Assembly: GCA_963971305.1 (NCBI GenBank)
Contig: OZ020307.1
Coordinates: forward strand, 56,479,702 to 56,543,701
DNA: 64,000 nt
Origin: Arcuatula senhousia
Taxonomy: Eukaryota; Mollusca; Bivalvia; Mytilida; Mytilidae
Direction of reading: 5' to 3'
Shown here: in pieces, positions 33,280 through 45,252 of the stretch
How the letters are laid out: each line of letters starts with the position of its first letter
How positions within the stretch are numbered: the first letter of the stretch is position 1
Made by a program: the position numbers and the translations under genes
Notes under the pieces: model-generated
What the model saw: the letters and a program-made list of their open reading frames with translations, nothing else
What the model was told of the DNA's origin: nothing
The model's database searches: none

Positions 33280-35967
33280 AAGGATTTTTAAAGGTATAGG
33301 GAGCAAATGCTGTTCCTGGTCACTAGGTTGTACTCCCATGGATTCCTATGAATTTTTGGTCCATTTTTATTATTAATTTCTATGGAAAACATTTTTATTA
33401 ATCATGCAAAAATTTTGAAATTTTTTGCCTGAGTTTGTATGCCATTGAAAAGTCATGACATACTAAAATAGTTAAAGTATTTTGCAAGACTTAAATTTAC
33501 AAGCCATTTTTCGTTGATTTATATAACTCAAACGGACTATAATAAACTTATTTATCATATTGTTAGCATTATTATGTTTAAGTATATGATAAATATATAT
33601 ACAGAGAAGTCTCAGATCTTCCCAAAAAGTTCGAACTTCAATTCATTTTCGATCCCTCAGTAGGAGTCGCTCCCATACTGGAACATCTATGACAACAACG
33701 ACTGCACTATGTTCTGTGCCCTTGATCACTCGACAAGCTAGGCTATATAGAAAATATTGCTTTTGCTAACCGACTGATACCTCTTCGTAGGCGAGTTACA
33801 TAGTATATGATATACTTATATAAATTTACATGATAAGTTTACGTAGTTTCAGTGTAAAAGTAGGAAGTTTGTTTACAAAATATATTAAAATATTTACATA
33901 AAACAGTGATTGTCTTTCTTATTTCGATTTCGTTATTCAAAATTTATATGAATATATATAGGGAACCATACTCAAAACAATTTGCCTTTCCGACAATCAT
34001 TTTCATTTTCGCTTTTAATCCGAGGCAAACAACAAAACAGCGAGTAGCGATTTCTGGTCACATTGAAGAGGTGTAGGTACATGTAATCATCAAGTTCGAG
34101 TTAGAGTTAAAGTTCGATTTACGATTCGAGTTAGATAAAGGTAATAACAAAACTACCGAACTTGAATGATCAATCTCAAAGTCCAGAGAAAATGACAAAA
34201 ACGAGTCAGTCATACCGGAGAATTGGTGGATCGCAATGGTCCTGACTTGGTACAGGCATTTCAAACGAAATGGTGGGTTGAACCAAGTTTTATGGCGCCA
34301 AACCTCCCTCTTCCATTGCGATCAGAGTTAAAGTCTGAGTAAGAATTCGAGTAACTTTTCGAGTTCGAGTAATAATTAAAGCTAACTCGAAACAGTGATT
34401 GTCATGGCAATAATCGAGTAACTACTCGAGTTTGATTGAAAGTTCGAGTTGCAGGTCGAGTCACAGCTTAAGTTACACAAAAAGAGTTAGATATTTAGTT
34501 TTAAAATAGATGGTTTTCAGGCATTATTTTAACTCTCTTAAGATTGTCTTACATTATACTAGTAAATAAAAAAAAACGATAATCAGATGTGAAATAAGGT
34601 TACGCGACACATCTGACATAAAGAAGGATTTTTAAAGGTATAGGGAGCAAATGCTGTTCCTGGTCACTAGGTTGTACTCCCATGGATTCCTATGAATTTT
34701 TGGTCCATTTTTATTATTAATTTCTATGGAAAACATTTTTATTAATCATGCAAAAATTTTGAAATTTTTTGCCTGAGTTTGTATGCCATTGAAAAGTCAT
34801 GACATACTAAAATAGTTAAAGTATTTTGCAAGACTTAAATTTACAAGCCATTTTTCGTTGATTTATATAACTCAAACGGACTATAATAAACTTATTTATC
34901 ATATTGTTAGCATTATTATGTTTAAGTATATGATAAATATATATACAGAGAAGTCTCAGATCTTCCCAAAAAGTTCGAACTTCAATTCATTTTCGATCCC
35001 TCAGTAGGAGTCGCTCCCATACTGGAACATCTATGACAACAACGACTGCACTATGTTCTGTGCCCTTGATCACTCGACAAGCTAGGCTATATAGAAAATA
35101 TTGCTTTTGCTAACCGACTGATACCTCTTCGTAGGCGAGTTACATAGTATATGATATACTTATATAAATTTACATGATAAGTTTACGTAGTTTCAGTGTA
35201 AAAGTAGGAAGTTTGTTTACAAAATATATTAAAATATTTACATAAAACAGTGATTGTCTTTCTTATTTCGATTTCGTTATTCAAAATTTATATGAATATA
35301 TATAGGGAACCATACTCAAAACAATTTGCCTTTCCGACAATCATTTTCATTTTCGCTTTTAATCCGAGGCAAACAACAAAACAGCGAGTAGCGATTTCTG
35401 GTCACATTGAAGAGGTGTAGGTACATGTAATCATCAAGTTCGAGTTAGAGTTAAAGTTCGATTTACGATTCGAGTTAGATAAAGGTAATAACAAAACTAC
35501 CGAACTTGAATGATCAATCTCAAAGTCCAGAGAAAATGACAAAAACGAGTCAGTCATACCGGAGAATTGGTGGATCGCAATGGTCCTGACTTGGTACAGG
35601 CATTTCAAACGAAATGGTGGGTTGAACCAAGTTTTATGGCGCCAAACCTCCCTCTTCCATTGCGATCAGAGTTAAAGTCTGAGTAAGAATTCGAGTAACT
35701 TTTCGAGTTCGAGTAATAATTAAAGCTAACTCGAAACAGTGATTGTCATGGCAATAATCGAGTAACTACTCGAGTTTGATTGAAAGTTCGAGTTGCAGGT
35801 CGAGTCACAGCTTAAGTTACACAAAAAGAGTTAGATATTTAGTTTTAAAATAGATGGTTTTCAGGCATTATTTTAACTCTCTTAAGATTGTCTTACATTA
35901 TACTAGTAAATAAAAAAAAACGATAATCAGATGTGAAATAAGGTTACGCGACACATCTGACATAAAG
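33280..35967 (+). repeat. Tandem duplication, 2 x 1,344 bp
   Basis: 33,280-34,623 and 34,624-35,967 appear identical wherever compared, including the minus-strand 68-codon frame present in both. Each unit contains a degenerate (CGAGTT)n tract and a copy of the TTGGTACAGG repeat ('gacttggtacaggcatttca', 'ccaaacctccctcttccatt'). The left border follows 'agctccaca' and the right border leads into 'ttaaaaaaattacattgg'. No gene recognised. Confidence 0.9.
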
Positions 35968-35969
35968 AA

Positions 35970-36940
35970 ATTAAAAAAATTACATTGGAAAAAGGCCAGC
36001 ACTCCCTAACATTCTAGAGGTCGCTGCTCGCAGTCTTGCATTTGCCCAAACCTAAAATATTAAAATACTAAATAGGTATGATTAAAAATTAATAAATGTT
36101 AATATTTATATAATGTCACAAGGAGAATGTACATGAGTACCAAAGGTACAATCTAATGAAGTAATTTCGAGATTATAAGAAATAAAAATCTGTTCATGGG
36201 TTCATCAGTATGTTGTCTTATGGCTTATTCTATGTTTGCTATGAGATACCAGAAAACTTCGAACCAATCAAACAAATAGGCGCATCTATATTTCATAAAG
36301 ATTGTGTAAAAGTTTCCACTGAGGTATTTTGAAGAGTTGCAGATAAGCGATAGAACTAGTATCTAAGGAGGTTTGTGGTCGGACAGACATCCCTATCACC
36401 TAATCTTTAAGCAGGGTATGATAAAATTTGGTAAACATATGCCTCGGCACTGAAACAACACAGCGGCATGACATGACATATCTGACAGTTTTTAATTTAA
36501 ACATATATATGTCAGCAGCAATAAGCAAAATAAGGTATAAAGCCTATTTCCTAGGCAATAAGCTAATGCCTAGTAATTTACTAATTGCCTAATTTTTTAG
36601 CCATTAGGCTTATTTCCTGAAATATAATGGCCAAATTTCATCTTTGTCCTAGGCAATATCAAAATGAATAAATATCTGAAATATAATTAAGAAATTACAT
36701 TTTTATGCATGTTTTTTAGTTATTTTATTATTATTTAGACCCTGTTATTATAATTGCAATTGATGACCAAACATGCATAATGCATAAATATGTAAAGATA
36801 TTTTTTGTAACAATAAAATCCAAAAGGTATTTAAAGCTATATCATGTAAATGTAATAGTTACAAAAAATTTTTTAATCGATTCTCACTGAATTATTCTCG
36901 AGTAAATGCCTAATCTCCATCTCATATATCCACTAGGACA
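35970..36940. repeat. AT-rich stretch with CCTAGGCAATA repeats
   Basis: 36,530-36,660 is built from direct and inverted 'cctaggcaata', 'aatgcctag' and 'attaggctta' motifs, suggesting a small foldback repeat. The rest is AT-rich without a recognisable feature. Confidence 0.4.
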
Positions 36941-37049
36941 TGAGATAAAGGCCCGCACGGATTCTGGGAATTATATTTAAATCTTCAATAGGCACCGAAG
37001 GACGACTTTCCACAAAGCGATGACATCGACTTTCCTATTGTTTACTTAT

Positions 37050-37400
37050 TGAAGCTAATGACATAATGTATAAATATATATTTTTTTTACAAAATTTCAA
37101 CAGGTATTAAAAGATAAATATGGTTTATAAAAACAAACTTGATAAATTTACATGATAAGCTTATGTTGTTTCAGTAAAAGTAGGAAGTATACAAAAAGGT
37201 AAATTTTGTATGGCATTTTTTGTGTACAATTGATTTAAAATATTAACCTGAATCAGTGATTGTATTTCTCATTTCCTTTTCAATATTCAAAATTTATATG
37301 AATATAATTAACACATACGGATACATACTTAAATAAACCATTTCTCTTTTTAATAGATATTCATTTTCCTTTCGCTTTTCATTCTCCCATTCGAATCTGA
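37050..37400 (+). repeat. Diverged third relative of the 1,344-bp unit
   Basis: 'aaatttacatgataagctta', 'gtttcagtaaaagtaggaag' and 'cagtgattgtatttctcatt' line up with 33,827-33,960 of the tandem unit at roughly 75-80% similarity by eye. It lies directly before eroded satellite monomers, so the ancestral layout may have alternated unit and satellite. Confidence 0.6.
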
Positions 37401-37439
37401 TTAATAGAAAAATGACCCAATTTTTTTTTCGACATTCAT

Positions 37440-37936
37440 TCGAAATTATGTTTAAATTTCACAATTAATCAAACCCAAAGGTACTTTCTACTCCAGACAT
37501 AGATTGAAGATCTAAGTTATAATTCATTACCCATTTCGGTATATTTGGTCTTATTTTTCTATGCTCTTAATAATTATTTAGTGTTCGTTTTTTTTTCTAA
37601 TATTTTAAGTAGAAAGACCTTATTGAGTCTTGAATAGACTAAATGCGCGTCAGGCGTAGCCAAATTTAATGCCTAGATCTTTGTTGTTATCTTAATTTCT
37701 TATGCTTGTGAAGGAAAGCGCTGCTGGAAGAGTTTTAGTTCCCAGAGGATAAACAGCTCCGGAACCCAAACCGTTGTGTTGGAGAACACACCAAAGCTTT
37801 GATTCAGTTAAGTTTCAAAATTGTTCTTCCTTTCCCAGACATAGGTTGATAATTTCGTCATAAATGGGTTCCCCGTTTCAATATTTCTAGTTTTATTGTT
37901 CATTGCTTTTTACAATTATTGAGTGTTTGACTTCTT
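37440..37936 (+). repeat. Eroded satellite monomers with dead hammerhead
   Basis: 'ctccagacatagattgaaga', 'tttcggtatatttggtctta' and 'gagtcttgaatagact' follow the order of the 358-bp monomer. In the ribozyme the CTGATGAG core reads TTATTGAG and GAAAC reads TAAAT (about 37,618-37,650), so it should be inactive. Confidence 0.8.
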
Positions 37937-38321
37937 TAAGGTTAATGGGGACAGGTGTCTTGTGACCAAGCACATCTAAATATGCAAAGAAAATGCTAGC
38001 ATATCAATAAATACATAACAAAAATTAAATGAGTTAATCAAACAAATGTTCAACATATGATAATATTTTTCTTAACAGAGATGTGACTATTAACTTAATA
38101 AATCATTGTTTTGAAAATATCACGGGAGGTAATCAAAATACAATGAATTCTACAGGCAGATTGAAAACGAAGTTGGTGACCCCCCTATTTTCTCACTCAT
38201 ATATCAAAGTTTGCTCATTAATATTAATTCTGATCTAATAAAATCAAATTTGTAATGTAAGATTTTTTCTTGAGCAGTGATTTTATGCATTTTATATGTC
38301 CTTTCCTTTAATAGTCATTGT

Positions 38322-38369
38322 AATACAAATGACAACAAAGTTCCAGACAATAAATTTTGCTACGCCTGA
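38322..38369 (-). repeat. Isolated inverted satellite fragment
   Basis: About 48 bp identical, on the minus strand, to the monomer part that follows the ribozyme cleavage site: from TCAGGCGTAGC to GTCATTTGTATT. Its far end coincides within a base or two with the point where the main array stops (32,994). Confidence 0.85.
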
Positions 38370-38413
38370 AATTTAGTCAAACTTTGAACCCTTAAATTGG
38401 AAAAATAAGCTTG

Positions 38414-38595
38414 GTCATACCCGTAGCTAGAATTTTTCAACAGGGGGTTCTAAATTGTGAAGAGGGGGTTCGATTTCCCAAATTTCTCTTACTTTTATAG
38501 TGCTTAACCGATTTTTCACCTGATTTTTCCCTATTTTTTTGTCCGAAGGGTGGGGGTTCGTCCGAACCCGTCGACCCCCCCCTGGCTACGAGTAT
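38414..38595. mobile_element. Small MITE with GTAGC(T/C)AG inverted ends
   Basis: Left end CATACCCGTAGCTAG and right end CTGGCTACGAGTATG are inverted complements with two mismatches. G-rich and C-rich runs lie just inside ('cagggggttc', 'cgacccccccc'). Confidence 0.7.
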
Positions 38596-38719
38596 GTTGG
38601 TGACCTATCTTTATTTTAGTTTTATATGAAAGATATCAACCTTATTTGATATTTAAGCCAATAAAATTAGATTTTTATTGAGCAGATATTTTCAGAGTCA
38701 GGTGTCCTTATTAACCTTT

Positions 38720-39015
38720 AATGTTTTTGATAGAGTGCCTTTGATGAGTCTTGAATTGATGAAGTGCGCGCATGATGGTAATGTCCGGAACTTTGCTTTT
38801 ATTAAATTTCTAACACCAATGAATGTTACCCCTATCGTGCACTAACACTTTTGTGGTTGATAACACCTAAAACTATAAATCTGGTTAAGGTTGATGATCT
38901 AATCTATAATTTGTTTTCCCCATTTCGGTATTTTTGTTTTTGTTGTTTTAGGCTCAGGCGTTGCAAAATTAAATGTCTAGAACTATGTTGTTATATCAAT
39001 TTCTTACACCCTTAA
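38720..39015 (+). repeat. Eroded satellite monomers, continued
   Basis: 'gatagagtgcctttgatgag' then 'tcttgaattgatgaagtgcg' (about 38,733-38,770) is a hammerhead with CTGATGAG reading TTGATGAG and GAAAC destroyed. A second trace is 'caggcgttgcaaaatt' at 38,956. Not expected to cleave. Confidence 0.75.
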
Positions 39016-39019
39016 ATTT

Positions 39020-40157
39020 TCCTTTTAAGGGCCATGTTAGCTATTTTCCTCACTTGGCGTACGTTGTCTGTCCGTAAACGTTTTCAAACGTTAACTGCTC
39101 TGACAACAAAAATTCAATTGCAACTTAACTTAGAACAAGTGTCAATGAAGTTCTTTAGGTACATATAACTGATGTGGGAATTTTTGATTCGTTGTAAAAC
39201 ATGAACGCCGTGGCTTGAAATTAAACATAGGGGTAAATTGCAGTTTTTGTAAATAACTATTAATTAATATCATATATATCATTTTTTTTGCAAAAATTAA
39301 AGCAATCAGCAGCCTAAGATCTACCTGCCCTGAAATTTGAGAGAAGATCCAACAACACATATAGAGTATTGCTCTTATTGTAGAGATTTTGCAAATTCTG
39401 TATTTATTAAGCTCAATATCTTAAAAACTATAACTCCCATTGAAACCACACTTGGTATGGTGGTTGATTACTATTAAGTGTACATAACTGATATTGGGAT
39501 ATTTATGGCTTGAAAAAGAAAAAAAAATGGTAAATTGCAGTGTTTTGCTAATAACCTCTTAAAAATGTGAAAGATTTTTACTACATGATAGAACATAAAA
39601 GTGATCACCATTTTAAGATCCACCTTCCCTGAAATTTGGAAGAAGATCCCAAAATGGTTTAACGACCAATAAAAAAATCCCCATATCAGGTGACCTGAAT
39701 AAATATCTTGATGTGGTTACCAATATGCTATTTAAATTTCATCAAGATATTTATTCAGGTCACCTGATATGGGGATTTTTTTATTGGTCGTTAAACATGG
39801 TCAACACGGCTAAAGATATTAAACAGGTAGATAAATTGCAGTTTGTTTTTTGCTGATAACTTAAAAACGATGACATTCTTTAAATATTTGATTGACAACT
39901 ACGTATTCAGCGGCCTCTAGATATACGTACCCTTTAATTTTGAAGACTCGTCTTGGAGTTGTCATCCTTTTCTTTGGTTTTTCTTAAATGTGCAGTTATG
40001 AGGCTAAATTGCTTGAGATTTAGAAAAGGTTGAAAAATCTTAATATTCAAGTAAATGCATATTGTTATGCACATTAAGATCTATAAAATTGGAAACAGAG
40101 TCAAAGAATTTGTAGGTCAGTCAGATGGGCGATTCAGGCTTCTCGGAGCCTCTTGTT
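39020..40157 (+). repeat. Bivalve-type multi-unit repeat, further copy
   Basis: Opens 'tagctattttcctcacttgg' / 'cgtctgtccgtaaacg', has internal units ('gatccaccttccctgaaatt', 'agatctacctgccctgaaat') and closes 'cgattcaggcttctcggagc' + 'ctcttgtt', the family closing motif of 3,735-5,176. A perfect hairpin sits inside. The minus-strand 72-codon frame is not called as a gene. Confidence 0.65.
39657..39796. repeat. Perfect 57-bp inverted repeat (hairpin)
   Basis: 39,657-39,713 and 39,740-39,796 are exact reverse complements over 57 bases with a 26-base spacer. Outer bases GTTTAACGACC / GGTCGTTAAAC, inner TATCTTGATG / CATCAAGATA. Perfect pairing implies recent origin (template switch or foldback insertion) or maintained pairing. 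Confidence 0.95.
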
Positions 40158-40279
40158 GAATTTCCGAATTTAATCTTGTAAGGAAAATGATTTTCCTATT
40201 CGGTAGTTATTTTCATTTCAAATCCTAGTATTCCCTATTATGTCTTCACTATCGTGTTGCGGTATGTGTTACTTCTGTT

Positions 40280-40465
40280 CCATAAGATTGCAATGGAAGA
40301 GGGAGGTTTGGCGCGTCATAAAACCTGGTTTAACCCACCATTTCATTTGAAATACCTGTACCAAGCCTGGACCATAGCGATCTATAACTTTTCCGGTGTG
40401 TCTAACATGTTTTGTCTTTTATATTGGACATTGAGATTGATACTCCAAGTTCGGTAATTTTGTTA
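40280..40465 (-). repeat. Interspersed repeat (TTGGTACAGG family)
   Basis: 'gcaatggaagagggaggttt', 'acctgtaccaagcctggacc' and 'ccaagttcggtaattttgtt' match, inverted, the copy within the 1,344-bp units at 34,140-34,330. Another piece is at 41,350-41,460. The open frames here are repeat shadows. Confidence 0.65.
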
Positions 40466-41593
40466 TTACCTTGATATAACATATATTTCATTTTTTTCTT
40501 TTCTACATTTATTTTCTTATAAAATGAAAAAGAAAAAAAGGAAAATGAATTCCAAAACGGAAAATGGATCATTGTTCTTTTGAAATTCGAATAGGAAAAT
40601 AAAACCATCAGGAAAATGAAGGTTGAAAAGGAAGATGGAAAATTTTCCATAATTAGATTTGAATTAAAAAAAATAAAAACGGAAAGGAAAATTAATAACA
40701 AAAAGGAAGGTGTGTCCTTTCACTATTAAGATTCAAAATGGAAAAGTGAAAGAAATAAAAATGTTGAAAAGGAGAACTTATTTTAAGGTTATTTTACTAT
40801 TCCAATTTGAACAGGAAAATCAAAAACCGGAAGACACAATTAATAAAGAAAAAAATGTTTTATTGTTTTATTTATGATTTATATAAATATATATATTATA
40901 TCGGCTTGGACATAATTCGTACATTTTCTTTAATTTTTCAGCCTTTTGACCTAACAAGCCTATAGTCCTATTTCGTAATGGATTTTATATTTTCTTCCTG
41001 GAAGGATTTCTGTACAGACGGTAAAGGGACATACGAAAATGTTTCAGCATATTTGATTTATAACTGCTCACAGTTTTGTTTGGGTAAGCTTTGTAAAATC
41101 TTTGGCAACTGCTATCTAATACAATATGGTAGAACTTAATTAGATTCTGTGGGAGAAAAAAATAAATGGCACCCGCCTTGGAACTGAGTTTTATAGTCAA
41201 AGCAAAATTACCGCCCCCTGCCATTCCTTAATTTTTTTTAATACTGTCGACTGATCCTGAATTTCGAAATAATTAAAATGTAAAACCAATTTGTTTATTG
41301 TAAAATTTAGCTCTTCAGGACTGGAATGATAAGGCAAAAACATACTATTGTAATTAAAGATCGCAAATGTTCCTGACTTGGTACAAATATTTCAAAAGAA
41401 ATATTGGGTTAAACCAGGTTTGATGGTATCAAACCTATATCTTCCATTGCGATATACGGTTTTCAAATGTTGAATTCCTAAAATAAAACCTTACAACATT
41501 GTTCTGATGGTTTATTATTGTCCTAACATCATGTACATTCCATTTAAAATGTCAATACTTTTTTATTGAAGACCGCTAGGCGAGAGGGGTATC

Positions 41594-41604
41594 GGTTCGA
41601 ATCC
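41594..41604 (+). other. Pol III B-box-like motif
   Basis: GGTTCGAATCC, exact match to the B-box consensus. The flanks do not fold into a full tRNA (T-stem has mismatches, no acceptor stem found), so at most a trace of a tRNA-derived SINE inside an intron of the pseudogene. Confidence 0.4.
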
Positions 41605-42364
41605 AGCTCACACCCTGTTGGATTTTCCAATTTTATTTGCAGTCACTGTGTTTGCAGTACAAAGACTTGTAGTCATACTGTTAAAACATAACGCACGTTC
41701 CAGTTTGCAGCTGTACCCTACCATATCCATGTTTATCAAGCTGCGTACCATTCTATTATCTCTTTTTTCATTCAACATAATTGGGTATGTTCATTCGTTT
41801 ATTCGTGCTGTTTTAATTGTAACAGATGTAAAAGAAGTGTTTTTTCTAATAGGTATTGTAAAGAAAAATGTAATAGATACTATGAAGAACGAATGTAGAG
41901 AAGGTAATGTTTATTTTTATACCTGTATATAAATTAACGTTTCACTTATCTATTTATATTGTGAAAGAAACATATTACTAAAATTGTATTAGGTATAATG
42001 AATCAAAGGGACATCTACGTGTAAATATGCTTGCAAAATGTGAATATTTGTTGCTAATAATCCCTTAATTTAAGACAATAATCATACATGATATACTTTG
42101 TACAATAGTGAATGTATGAAAATGAAACAGGGTTCTGTTATAGTCCGTTTGTCAGCTGTTTTACCGATTAAAATAATGCATTAAAAATCACGAGTTTCCG
42201 TTTTGCAGAAAAAAGAACATAGAAAATTATCAAAGAAGAATACATACCTTGTCGAAATTTTCCAACTTGTATAACTTAAAAAACCGTTTCCATACACTTA
42301 AAAGCATATTTTTACTGATTTCAATTATGGAGTACGAGTCAACTGAACTTGGCTTTTGTGATGA

Positions 42365-43130
42365 TGATGGCGGGCGGCTAGGCGGGCGTGCGGGCGGGCG
42401 GGCGTCAACAATTGGTTTCCAGACCATAACTCAAAAAGTTGTAAACCGATTTTAATGAAACTTTAAGATATTGCTACATGTCATAAGAGGAGGAACCTTA
42501 TTGATTTTGGGGTAAATCCGTTCAAGGTCAAGGTCACAGCAACAGAAAATCCTTAGAAAATTTCTTGAATAAGTGGTTTCCGGACCATAACTCAAAAAGT
42601 TTTCAACCGATGTTATTGAAAGGTTAGGATATTGGTACATACTATAAGAGGAGGAACCCTATTGATTTTAGGGTAAATCCGTTCAAGGTCAAGGTCACAG
42701 TGACAGAAAAGGGTTAGAAAATTTCTTGAATTAGTGGTTTCCAGACCATAACTCAAAAAGTTTTCAACTGATTTTAATGAAACTTAAGGATAATATTACA
42801 TACCATAAGAAGAGGAATCCTATTGATTTTGGGGTAAATCCGTTCAAGGTCAAGGTCACAGCGACAGAAAAACATTTGAAATTTACTTAAAAAAGCAGTT
42901 TCTGGTCAATTACTCAAAAAGTTGTCAACAGATTTTAATGAGACTTTGTAATGTTGTTACCAATTATAAGAGGAGAAATCCTAATGATTTTTGGTTAATT
43001 TTGTTCAAGGATCAAGGGCAGAACGGCAGAAAAACATGGTTTCAGGACAATAACTCGAAAAGTTCTCAATCAATTTTATTAAATTTTTGGCATAATGTTG
43101 CAAACTACATTGTATATGAACGGTTGAATT
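42365..43130 (+). repeat. About 160-bp tandem repeats preceded by a GGCG run
   Basis: After a (GGCG)n tract at 42,370-42,405, five imperfect units marked by 'ccataactcaaaaagtt' (about 42,423, 42,585, 42,744, 42,906, 43,046) each contain 'ttcaaggtcaaggtcacag'. They decay toward the right. A common repeat type in bivalves, lying in intron 2 of the receptor pseudogene. Open frames here are repeat shadows. Confidence 0.75.
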
Positions 43131-43792
43131 CACAAAAATTTTCATGCGTGATTGGAAGGAGTTTTTAAAATGAAGACAAAGAAAGTTTTGGTTAATAAAA
43201 TACGGCAACTCGGCTTTTGCACCCATGTGCATATTGATTTTTTAATTGCTATTTTTGAATCACATGAAACTCAGAGATGCTATGCACTCAACATTAACTA
43301 TTTCTGGTGCATTTGTTTTCCGAAAAAATTGAACTTCTGATTTTCAACTAATTGTTTCTCTTGGTTTACAGCTGTCAAACGAAGTGATAAAAATTAATAA
43401 AAATCTCAAACAATTAAAACAAAACTACATGAATGTCTCTTTTTGCACCTTGGGTTTTCAATGATGAGATGTTACTCCTTGAAACATACAGAATAACGAC
43501 AATAAAAGTTTTATTGACATTTGATACTCTGTATCCTTAAATAACAGCTTACAAATTAATGAAGTAATATTAAAATATTTTATTTTTATTCATCTAACTT
43601 TTTGTACATTTTAGATGCTACTTGAAATGAAAATCGCCGTTTTCTCATAAAAAGAGTTCACGGCGTTGGCTGTGATAGCATTCATATGCTATTGTTTCCG
43701 TCCACGGTCAAGATTTCGACAGAAGACTCTAATGCAGAAAATCTTTGGAAATAAAGCCACGATTGGTCGCAAAGAATCGAAAATGAAAATTG

Positions 43793-45076
43793 GTAAGAAC
43801 TGTTCAGTGTATTTTACGCTTTACATTTTTATGTAAAATCATCTTATTGAAAATGATATGACCAGGCCCCTTTTTGAACCGATTTTTGTAAAATGAAAAC
43901 TTACAGATGCAGTAATATTTCATCACGTACTTTTGATTTATCATAAGTTGAACAAAATATTTTTTGTGCATCATCACTCTAAGCAACAGGTGTATCGATT
44001 CCAATAATTTTGACTAAAACTGCTAAATATCTCTTATTACAAACGTACCTTACTGCATTATCTCTATCAAGTATAAGTGAATTGAGTAAAGTATTTTCAT
44101 GATCGAAAGGGCTGAAGCCTGTAAGAAAAATCAAATATGAAAATTCCTTAACGGGTGAGTAAAAATTATTGGACCCTATGTGCATATATACAGTAAAAAA
44201 TTGCACTCGATTCGTGTGTTCCTAAAAGTGACCAGTTCCTTCAGAGTTCAACAGAATATAGTTTGTAAAAATGTCTTCATGTGTTCTACCTGTTTATAAA
44301 AATGCACCAAGAGGCTTTATCAAGTTCCCAAATAAGCAAACTAAAATTTATATTTTTTCTGCATAGTCTTGTTTTTATTTCACTTAAATCTCTTAAGGGA
44401 TGGACCATTTAACTTGAAAGGGGCCTTGGTATTTTGTTTTTGCCATAAATATTTATTTTTTTTATGCGACCCAACAGAAGTTTTACTTGTTGAAGGCGTC
44501 GTGACAGCATATTTTTTTTCATTATAAGCACTATTTTGTAATGCAGAAATCCTTCTTTAGATTTTTTTTCTTATCCTCTGCTGTCAAAACATTTTTTTTT
44601 ATCAAAAACCATTTTCATCTTATTTTTAAGGAAAAAACCAAGCCCCCCCCCCTTACAAGTAAAATGAACCCTAAGCATTGACCTGGTTATATTTTTATAT
44701 TTCAATTGAATATGAGAAAACTTATATCTGTAATGTCATTCGGTTTATCTGTCTTAACTCTAACTCAACCCAGTGGACAAAAATGGTATGTATAAAATAA
44801 AAACAATATAAACAATATACAATGACAATTATTTATCGTATCTTTTTCAACAAAACTATCTAAAGATAAATCTTTTACTTAGGCGTAGTATAACAACAGA
44901 AATAAGTTGGATAATAAATATTATTTGTAAGAAGCATAGAATTACCAATGGGGCATACATTATAAATTAAGGATGTCCAAAAAGTCAAGATAAAAACAGA
45001 TTACATACAAGAAAACAAAACAATCTCATAGCCTTGACAAAGTCATCCTTATACAATTAGTAACGATTTATTTTAG
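43793..45076. other. Intron 3 of the receptor pseudogene
   Basis: No gene recognised. 44,928-45,010 is a decayed piece of the SINE-like family ('agaagcatagaattaccaat' + 'ggggcat'). Short minus-strand frames show no motif. Confidence 0.5.
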
Positions 45077-45252
45077 AAGTGAATTTAAATGGGCCAGTTC
45101 ATGATGTCCATCTAGAAATTCTTCAGAAGGAAGAGGATGCCCTACAATCCAATCAGGGGAATAATTCTGGGTCCACACAAAATAATCAGATGCAACCTGC
45201 TTCAGATGATCAAGGGGAAGTAGTACCAAGTGGATGCGGGTACAGAGGCTAA

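Larger units (their letters stand above)
37937..38719. mobile_element. TIR element inserted in the eroded satellite
   Basis: Left end AAGGTTAATGGGGACAGGTG and right end CAGGTGTCCTTATTAACCTT are imperfect inverted repeats. The eroded satellite resumes on the far side ('taatgtttttgatagagtgc'). It carries a nested MITE (38,414-38,595) and an inverted satellite fragment (38,322-38,369). No coding content. Confidence 0.7.
40978..45252 (+). pseudogene. Broken paralogue of the BCMA/TACI-like receptor gene
   Basis: Four exon equivalents with kept splice sites: 40,978-41,083 (ATG to G|GTAAG), 41,853-41,903, 43,615-43,792 and 45,077-45,252 (TAA). Exon 1 keeps the YNCSQFC end but has lost the middle of the cysteine module, leaving three cysteines. 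Exon 2 is three bases shorter than in the intact gene and in phase. Exon 3 meets an in-frame TGA at 43,623-43,625, has lost about six bases of coding sequence and has an extra base near 43,651. After that the transmembrane stretch (ALAVIAFICYC) and QKIFGNKATIG match the intact gene. Exon 4 is fully open and ends VVPSGCGYRG against VVPSGYGHRG. Damage in exons 1 and 3 argues for a pseudogene; an alternative acceptor in exon 3 or an assembly error is possible. Confidence 0.75.

Noticed and set aside
41580..41650. tRNA gene around the GGTTCGAATCC motif
   Set aside because: No acceptor or anticodon stem can be formed, and the T-stem is mismatched.
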